A stretch of 10,019 nt of DNA from Candidatus Aminicenantes bacterium UBA876. Lineage in GTDB: Bacteria; Acidobacteriota; Aminicenantia; UBA2199. Where the stretch lies: positions 1 to 10,019 of the forward strand of contig DBFQ01000095.1 in the NCBI GenBank assembly GCA_002294665.1, given 5' to 3'. Of this stretch, positions 6,936 to 10,019 are shown in pieces. A program made the translations under genes and the position numbers. Numbering within the stretch: the stretch's first letter is position 1; each line of letters begins with the position of its first letter. The notes beneath the pieces are model-generated. The model did not search any database. It was not told the origin of the DNA and saw nothing but the letters and a program-made list of their open reading frames with translations.

Positions 6936-7445
6936 TCAGCGCTTCGCGCCGCAGCCGGAACAGCCGCTGCAGCGGGTGTTTCCGCGGCGGCCCTTGCCTC
7001 TGACGCCTTTTCCTTGGCCGCCTTCACGGCTGAGGCTCCACATGGGCCGGCCATCATCGCCGCGCAGACGTAAAATCTGATCACCCTTCTGAATTTCCCT
7101 GGCGAACATTGTCCCTTCGCCTTTGCAGGTGCAGGTGTAACCCTTCACGTTTACGACATCACCCTTGGCCGGTTGCCAATCCTGCTTGTCCAGCCACGCA
7201 CGCGGGCCAAGATGAACTTCGTGCTTTTTTTCGCCCTCGGCAATCACCAGGTGGATACCGTCCGCGTAACGGCCGGTCCCGTCAGTGGATTTCACCACAT
7301 CCTCAATCGTTCCCGAAAAGGTGAGGGCTTTTCCGGCATCCGTTACGCATGCGCATCCGTGGTTGCCGCCGTGCCAACGGGCCAGCAGCGGCAAAACGCT
7401 TAATCCAGCCACGATCATGATGATCACAAACATTTTCTTGTTCAT
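6936..7445 (-). CDS. Secreted Cys-rich OB-fold-like periplasmic protein under a sigma-54 promoter
   Basis: A 169-residue protein starting MNKKMFVIIMIVAGLSVLPLLA, a clear signal peptide (1-22). The mature N-terminus is His/Cys-rich (HGGNHGCAC, 25-33; C31 and C33). A compact OB-type barrel follows: FSGTIEDV (43-50), IHLVIAEG (64-71), HEVHLGPRAWL (75-85), GDVVNVKGY (95-103) with CTC (105-107), then MFAREIQKGDQILRLRGDDG (113-132) and RPMW. The tail (141-169) is Gly/Arg-rich and ends in CSGCSGCG (C159, C162, C165). The paired cysteines suggest metal binding or redox function, which is inference. I recognise the barrel as a common uncharacterised periplasmic family ('GPxxWL...GDxVxVxG...AREIxKGxxxLxLRDxxGxPxW') but know no named function. 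The start at 7445 is supported by AGGAGG (7451-7456), 5 nt upstream. The frame extends to 7502, but that would place the sigma-54 promoter inside the gene. Confidence 0.8.
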   Translation of the reverse strand: MNKKMFVIIMIVAGLSVLPLLARWHGGNHGCACVTDAGKALTFSGTIEDVVKSTDGTGRYADGIHLVIAEGEKKHEVHLGPRAWLDKQDWQPAKGDVVNVKGYTCTCKGEGTMFAREIQKGDQILRLRGDDGRPMWSLSREGGQGKGVRGKGRRGNTRCSGCSGCGAKR

Positions 7446-7450
7446 ACCAA

Positions 7451-7456
7451 CCTCCT
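7451..7456 (-). promoter_or_regulatory. Ribosome binding site deciding the OB-fold gene start
   Basis: AGGAGG on the minus strand, 5 nt before the ATG at 7445. Together with the signal peptide that begins there, it fixes the start and excludes the longer open frame to 7502. Confidence 0.75.
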
Positions 7457-7479
7457 GAATTTGGTTTTCGCAATACTGA

Positions 7480-7495
7480 AGCAATACCTGTGCCA
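7480..7495 (-). promoter_or_regulatory. Sigma-54 (-24/-12) promoter of the Cys-rich OB-fold gene
   Basis: The minus strand reads TGGCAC (7490-7495), five bases, then TTGCT (7480-7484). The invariant GG and GC are separated by exactly 10 nt, as sigma-54 requires, and the flanking bases match the consensus TGGCACN5TTGCW. The expected transcription start is near 7470, giving a leader of about 25 nt that contains the ribosome site at 7451-7456. An intact GAFTGA-type sigma-54 activator is encoded downstream on the same strand (3794-5176), and an inverted repeat lies about 125 nt upstream of the start (7585-7604). Confidence 0.85.
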
Positions 7496-7584
7496 ATTGC
7501 ATTCATGTCTGGTTGAATTTGCGTATATCCCGATTGGATCAGTCTTTCTGGCAGCAAATGAGTCGCCGATTCATTTTTGATGGC

Positions 7585-7604
7585 GCGGATTCCTGCGAAT
7601 CCGC
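7585..7604. repeat. Perfect inverted repeat, candidate activator (enhancer) site
   Basis: Arms GCGGATTC (7585-7592) and GAATCCGC (7597-7604) with a 4-nt centre. The centre lies about 125 nt upstream of the inferred sigma-54 start at 7470, a typical distance for NtrC-family enhancer sites. It is also about 53 nt upstream of the diffusion-facilitator start codon, so one site could affect both divergent genes. A related half-site, CGCCGATTC (7564-7572), lies exactly 20 bp away in direct orientation to CGCGGATTC (7584-7592). The minus-strand 11-mer GATTCGCAGGA (7591-7601) recurs at 8617-8627. Confidence 0.6.
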
Positions 7605-7635
7605 ACTGTTGATGCCTGGAAACATGCGATTGGGG

Positions 7636-7641
7636 TATAAT
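7636..7641 (+). promoter_or_regulatory. Perfect -10 box just before the cation diffusion facilitator
   Basis: TATAAT at 7636-7641, 6 nt before the ATG at 7648. Transcription would start at or within a base or two of the ATG, giving a leaderless mRNA, which fits the absence of a ribosome site. No good -35 lies at normal spacing; TTGATG (7609-7614) is 21 nt away. An activator binding at 7585-7604 might compensate. Confidence 0.55.
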
Positions 7642-7647
7642 AGTTGC

Positions 7648-8586
7648 ATGGAGCACAGCCAGGCGCGCATTGATTCCAAGCGCAGGGATGGAATCAATGT
7701 CACCTTGTGGGGTGCGCTGGCCAACATTCTGCTTTCGTTGGTTAAGTTCGCGGCGGGAATCGTCGGTCACAGCCAGGCCATGGTTGCCGACGGCGCCCAT
7801 TCCCTGTCCGACCTGGGATCCGACCTTGTGGTGCTGGGCGGAATGCGTCTTGGCGCACGTCCGGAGGATCAGACTCATCGATACGGACACGGAAAAATCG
7901 AGGCCCTGGCAGCGATGATCCTGGCGGGGATACTGGCCCTGGCTGGACTGGTGATCGGCTACTCTGCAGTCAAATCCGGGCTTGCGATCGCGAAGGGTAT
8001 CTGCCCCCGGACTCCCGGGGCGCTGGCGTTGGTCGCCGCGATTGCGTCGATCCTGGTCAAGGAAGGCTTGTTCCGCTGGACCCGCGAGGTGGCGCGTCGT
8101 ACACGCAGCAATGTCCTGCTGGCAAATGCGTTCCATCACCGCACCGACGCCCTGTCCTCGATCGCCACTCTGGCCGGGGTCGGTGGGGCCATGCTCTTTG
8201 GCGGCCGGGGTCGGATTCTTGATCCCCTGGCGGCCCTGGTCGTTTCCGCTATGATCCTTGTCGCGGCGATCGCCATCATGCGCCGGTCGGTCGGTGAGCT
8301 GTTGGACGCGGCCGTGGAACCCGAAGCAGAGGCGGAAATCCTGCGCATTATCCGCGGAGTGGAAGGCGCCCGGAATCCTCACCAGTTACGCACCCGCCGC
8401 GTTGGCCCTCGCGTAGTGATCGACCTGCACCTGGATGTGGATCCCCGACTCTCTTTGCCCGCGGCTCACGAGATTTCGCACAATGTGGAGAGCCGCCTGC
8501 GCGATGCTTTTGGCGCAGATACGATTATCTACATCCACGTGGAACCGGGGATCGCGTATCCGGCTGAAAATTCCGATCACTCCTGA
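7648..8586 (+). CDS. Cation diffusion facilitator (CDF) family metal transporter
   Basis: A 312-residue inner-membrane metal/proton antiporter that exports divalent cations (Zn, Fe, Mn, Co or Cd depending on subgroup). It has the family layout of about six helices in residues 17-213 and a cytoplasmic ferredoxin-like dimerization domain (about 220-300). Metal-site signatures are ADGAHSLSD (47-55, with D48, H51, D55) in helix 2 and HHRTD (163-167, H163 and D167) in helix 5; the conserved HRYGHGKIEAL loop is at 77-87. Metal choice cannot be read from this alone. The frame is open from a TTG at 7513, but the ATG at 7648 begins the usual short cytoplasmic lead (MEHSQARIDSKRRDG), and the extra 45 residues look unlike the family. 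It has no ribosome site, and a TATAAT ends 6 nt upstream. It is divergent from the Cys-rich OB-fold gene and shares its 202-nt control region. Confidence 0.93.
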   Translation: MEHSQARIDSKRRDGINVTLWGALANILLSLVKFAAGIVGHSQAMVADGAHSLSDLGSDLVVLGGMRLGARPEDQTHRYGHGKIEALAAMILAGILALAGLVIGYSAVKSGLAIAKGICPRTPGALALVAAIASILVKEGLFRWTREVARRTRSNVLLANAFHHRTDALSSIATLAGVGGAMLFGGRGRILDPLAALVVSAMILVAAIAIMRRSVGELLDAAVEPEAEAEILRIIRGVEGARNPHQLRTRRVGPRVVIDLHLDVDPRLSLPAAHEISHNVESRLRDAFGADTIIYIHVEPGIAYPAENSDHS

Positions 8587-8616
8587 CTTCGCAGAGAGTT
8601 GCGGCTCATACCGGCC

Positions 8617-8637
8617 GATTCGCAGGATTTTGCGAAT
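8617..8637. repeat. Inverted repeat downstream of the CDF gene, shared regulatory word
   Basis: Arms ATTCGCA (8618-8624) and TGCGAAT (8631-8637) with a 6-nt loop, 31 nt after the CDF stop. No T-run follows, so it is a poor terminator. The first arm lies in GATTCGCAGGA (8617-8627), the same 11-mer found on the minus strand at 7591-7601. It sits about 57 nt upstream of the start expected from the -24/-12 element at 8653-8668, so it may be an activator site. Confidence 0.45.
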
Positions 8638-8652
8638 TAACCGCCTGAAACC

Positions 8653-8668
8653 TGGCATCCGCCATGCT
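8653..8668 (+). promoter_or_regulatory. Possible sigma-54 promoter of the Fe-S operon
   Basis: TGGCAT (8653-8658), five bases, then ATGCT (8664-8668). The essential GG (8654-8655) and GC (8666-8667) are spaced by exactly 10 nt. Two less conserved positions deviate from TGGCACN5TTGCW. Transcription would start near 8679. The shared 11-mer at 8617-8627 lies upstream. This match is weaker than the element at 7480-7495. Confidence 0.4.
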
Positions 8669-8674
8669 GTAAGA

Positions 8675-8703
8675 TTGACAGATAAAGGTACTGGACTTAT
8701 GAA
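8675..8703 (+). promoter_or_regulatory. Sigma-70-like promoter of the 8806-10010 operon
   Basis: TTGACA (8675-8680, perfect), a 17-nt spacer and TATGAA (8698-8703, 4 of 6). Transcription would start near 8710, leaving a leader of about 95 nt that contains GATTCGCCGA at 8723-8732. The words TTGACAGAT and TATGAATA also occur in the promoter-like region at 3757-3787. Confidence 0.5.
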
Positions 8704-8775
8704 TACAGATCAGCATGCGATGGATTCGCCGAGCGGCAGTTGAAAGATGGTTTCCCGCTCTCCCGCAGTCTGATT

Positions 8776-8781
8776 TATAAT
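8776..8781 (+). promoter_or_regulatory. Second -10-like box upstream of the small secreted protein
   Basis: TATAAT at 8776-8781, 24 nt before the ATG at 8806. The expected start near 8788 would leave an 18-nt leader holding GGAGG (8795-8799). No convincing -35 is seen at 15-19 nt, so this is a secondary candidate. Confidence 0.35.
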
Positions 8782-8805
8782 GAGAGCCTGTTCCGGAGGC
8801 TGGGA

Positions 8806-9165
8806 ATGAAAAAACATATCTGGATTGTATGGATGATCGGTTTATTGCTGGCAGGCCCGCTTTGGTCCTGTTTCATCGAGTTTGAGCCGGAAACAGTGAC
8901 CGTGAAAAAAGGTGAGGAGTTCACCGTGACCCTGATCCTCGAACTGGAACACCGTCGCTGCGAATTGACTCTGGAAGATACGCAGTACGAGGTTGATGGA
9001 TTGGAAATTGTGGCGATGGGGGAATGGGAATCGGAAGACCGCTTCACCCACCGCCGGGAACTTACCCTGAAATTAATTGCCGACAAGGGCGTTTTGCGGG
9101 TCACGCGCGAGTGCACGCGCAAGGGTGTGTCCGAAGGCGTGTTGACGGTAACAGCCAGAGAATAA
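8806..9165 (+). CDS. Small secreted beta-sandwich-like protein, unknown function
   Basis: A 119-residue protein I do not recognise. Residues 1-21 form a signal peptide (KKH then a hydrophobic run IWIVWMIGLLLAGPLW). SC at 21-22 could suggest a lipoprotein, but tryptophan two residues before the cysteine is a poor lipobox. The mature part has the alternating strands of an Ig-like or cupredoxin-like sandwich (FEPETVTVKKGEEFTVTLILEL, LTLKLIADKGVLRVT, GVLTVTARE) and three cysteines (C22, C52, C103). The ATG at 8806 has GGAGG (8795-8799) 6 nt upstream; a TTG at 8740 in the same frame would displace the signal peptide from the N-terminus. Its stop and the next start share TAATG, so it is translationally coupled to the Fe-S membrane protein and probably works with it outside the membrane. 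Function unknown. Confidence 0.8.
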   Translation: MKKHIWIVWMIGLLLAGPLWSCFIEFEPETVTVKKGEEFTVTLILELEHRRCELTLEDTQYEVDGLEIVAMGEWESEDRFTHRRELTLKLIADKGVLRVTRECTRKGVSEGVLTVTARE

Positions 9166-10010
9166 TGCGCATACTGCGTTGGATTGCGGGGATTTTTCTG
9201 GCGGCCCTGCTGGGGTTTTCCATCTGGGCGTCCATGAAGTCCGGGGCAGCGACCCCGCCCAGGTACTGGGTGGTTTTCGGTCTGCTGGCCCTGGCCGCGG
9301 TGGGTTACCATTACCGCTGGATGTGGCTGCGCCAGTTGACCTTGCTGGGGTCATTGGCCTACCTGGGATTCTACCTGGCGGGCTGTCCCTGCACGACGGG
9401 CGGATTCGAGATGGTATTTGTCTACCTGGGCCTGGGCGAATGGACAAAGATCGGCTTGCCCCTGTTGCGCGTGGCGGTCGTGGCCGCGGTGGTGTTTTTG
9501 CTGGGCAACCTCTTCTGTGGATGGGTGTGTTTCAAGGGCGCCCTGCAGGAGTTCCTGTTCCGCCGCCACCTGGCCGTGCGCGTACCGTCAGGTCTGGACC
9601 GTTGGCTCAAGCGCTTTCGCTACCTGGTCCTGGCGCTGGTGGTAGCGTATCCATTGATTTTCCATAACCGCATCTTTAACCAGGTCGATCCGTTCCGGGC
9701 GGCAATGAATTTCACCGGGACCTGGGTGCTGGTGGGTTTCCTGGTGATTGTGCTGACGTCGTCGATTTTCATTTACCGCCCGTTCTGCCGTTATTTCTGT
9801 CCTTTGGGCGCTTTCCTGGGACTGGTCAATCAGGCGGGTCGTTTCAAATTGCGAGTCATCGACCCGGACCGTTGCATTGACGGCGGTATCTGTGTCCGAT
9901 CCTGCCCCATGCAGGCCCTGGAAAAGCCGGGTGACTTGAAAGTGGACAAGGCATTCTGCATCGCCTGCATGGAGTGTTCCCATGCCTGTCCCAAAAACTG
10001 CCTGGGTTAA
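9165..10010 (+). CDS. NapH/NosR/CcoG-like polytopic membrane 4Fe-4S protein
   Basis: A 281-residue inner-membrane iron-sulfur protein of the NapH/MauN-like class, which moves electrons between the quinone pool or cytoplasm and periplasmic partners. Helices lie at about 5-22, 33-48, 57-73, 98-117, 151-166 and 184-204. Signatures are GCPCTTGG (73-80), FCGWVCFKGALQE (117-129) and FCRYFCPLGA (207-216). The C-terminus has two ferredoxin-type cluster motifs. The second, CIACMECSHACP (265-276), is complete. The first, CIDGGICVRSCP (237-248), has Gly240 where the second ligand cysteine should be. In FCGWVCFKG the usual Pro after the cysteine is Phe. The ATG at 9165 overlaps the previous stop (TAATG), without a strong ribosome site of its own; upstream in-frame codons belong to the other gene's shadow. 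It ends at TAA, 9 nt before the window edge. The exact partner is unknown. Confidence 0.88.
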   Translation: MRILRWIAGIFLAALLGFSIWASMKSGAATPPRYWVVFGLLALAAVGYHYRWMWLRQLTLLGSLAYLGFYLAGCPCTTGGFEMVFVYLGLGEWTKIGLPLLRVAVVAAVVFLLGNLFCGWVCFKGALQEFLFRRHLAVRVPSGLDRWLKRFRYLVLALVVAYPLIFHNRIFNQVDPFRAAMNFTGTWVLVGFLVIVLTSSIFIYRPFCRYFCPLGAFLGLVNQAGRFKLRVIDPDRCIDGGICVRSCPMQALEKPGDLKVDKAFCIACMECSHACPKNCLG

Positions 10011-10019
10011 GAAAGTTGG

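Noticed and set aside
6866..7084. Longer N-terminus for the kinase-linked OB-fold protein.
   Set aside because: It would overlap the upstream OB-fold gene by about 150 nt, begin with low-complexity Ala-rich sequence, and bury the signal peptide and the TTGACA/TATACT promoter.
7513..7647. TTG start adding 45 residues to the CDF protein.
   Set aside because: The extension has no ribosome site, is unlike CDF N-termini, and would cover the inverted repeat and the TATAAT box.
7303..8382. A 359-codon open frame on the minus strand, antisense to the CDF gene.
   Set aside because: The translation is rich in Gln, Arg, His and Gly without any domain, typical of the antisense frame of a GC-rich gene, and the plus-strand CDF protein and the minus-strand OB-fold gene explain the DNA fully.
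8618..8637. Hairpin after the CDF gene as an intrinsic terminator.
   Set aside because: The stem is only 7 bp with an AT-rich end and no T-run follows; a regulatory reading is at least as likely.
8699..8743. A 14-codon frame (MNTDQHAMDSPSGS) as a leader peptide.
   Set aside because: Its ATG overlaps the -10 of the sigma-70 promoter and it lacks a ribosome site; it shows no regulatory codon runs.
8740..8745. TTGAAA as a -35 for the TATAAT at 8776.
   Set aside because: The spacing is 30 nt, far beyond the 15-19 nt usable range.
8740..8805. TTG start adding 22 residues to the small secreted protein.
   Set aside because: It would move the signal peptide away from the N-terminus; the ATG at 8806 has a good GGAGG at proper spacing.

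Overview
The window reads as a chromosomal segment of a Gram-negative (diderm) bacterium with roughly 55-60% GC. It encodes a LolA-like lipoprotein-sorting protein, MacB/LolCDE-type ABC permeases, secreted periplasmic proteins and a membrane iron-sulfur protein, which suggests an anaerobic or facultative lifestyle. The lineage cannot be fixed from the sequence; Acidobacteriota/Aminicenantes-like or deltaproteobacteria-like groups are only a guess. No tRNA, rRNA, CRISPR array, insertion sequence or phage gene was seen.

Layout. On the minus strand, read from about 7445 down to 1, there are: (a) a secreted Cys-rich OB-fold-like protein (6936-7445); (b) a second, paralogous secreted protein (6413-6865) overlapping by 4 nt with a histidine kinase (5166-6416), which overlaps by 11 nt with an NtrC-family sigma-54 activator (3794-5176); (c) after a 58-nt gap, an export cassette of a LolA-like periplasmic protein (2974-3735), two FtsX/MacB-type permeases (1733-2947 and 498-1721) and a LolD/MacB-type ATPase that runs off the left edge (1-476). 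On the plus strand there are a cation diffusion facilitator (7648-8586), then a small secreted beta-rich protein (8806-9165) joined by a TAATG junction to a NapH-like polytopic 4Fe-4S protein (9165-10010).

The most notable content is regulatory. A near-perfect sigma-54 promoter (TGGCAC-N5-TTGCT, 7480-7495, minus strand) lies 34 nt upstream of the Cys-rich OB-fold gene. A perfect 8-bp inverted repeat (7585-7604) sits about 125 nt upstream of its inferred transcription start, where NtrC-type activators usually bind. A second, weaker -24/-12 element (8653-8668, plus strand) precedes the Fe-S operon. The same 11-mer, GATTCGCAGGA, lies upstream of both, in the same orientation relative to each promoter. 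The paralogous OB-fold gene, kinase and regulator appear to be expressed from a sigma-70 promoter (TTGACA-N18-TATACT). I infer a ZraPSR-like envelope or metal-stress circuit. In it, a kinase-activator pair encoded with one periplasmic OB-fold protein would switch on its Cys-rich paralog and perhaps the Fe-S operon, next to a metal exporter and a LolA/ABC envelope cassette. This circuit is inference; only its component sequences are directly visible.

Three intergenic regions exceed 60 nt (6866-6935, 7446-7647, 8587-8805). All hold promoter-like elements and are annotated; no gene-free stretch exceeds 300 nt.
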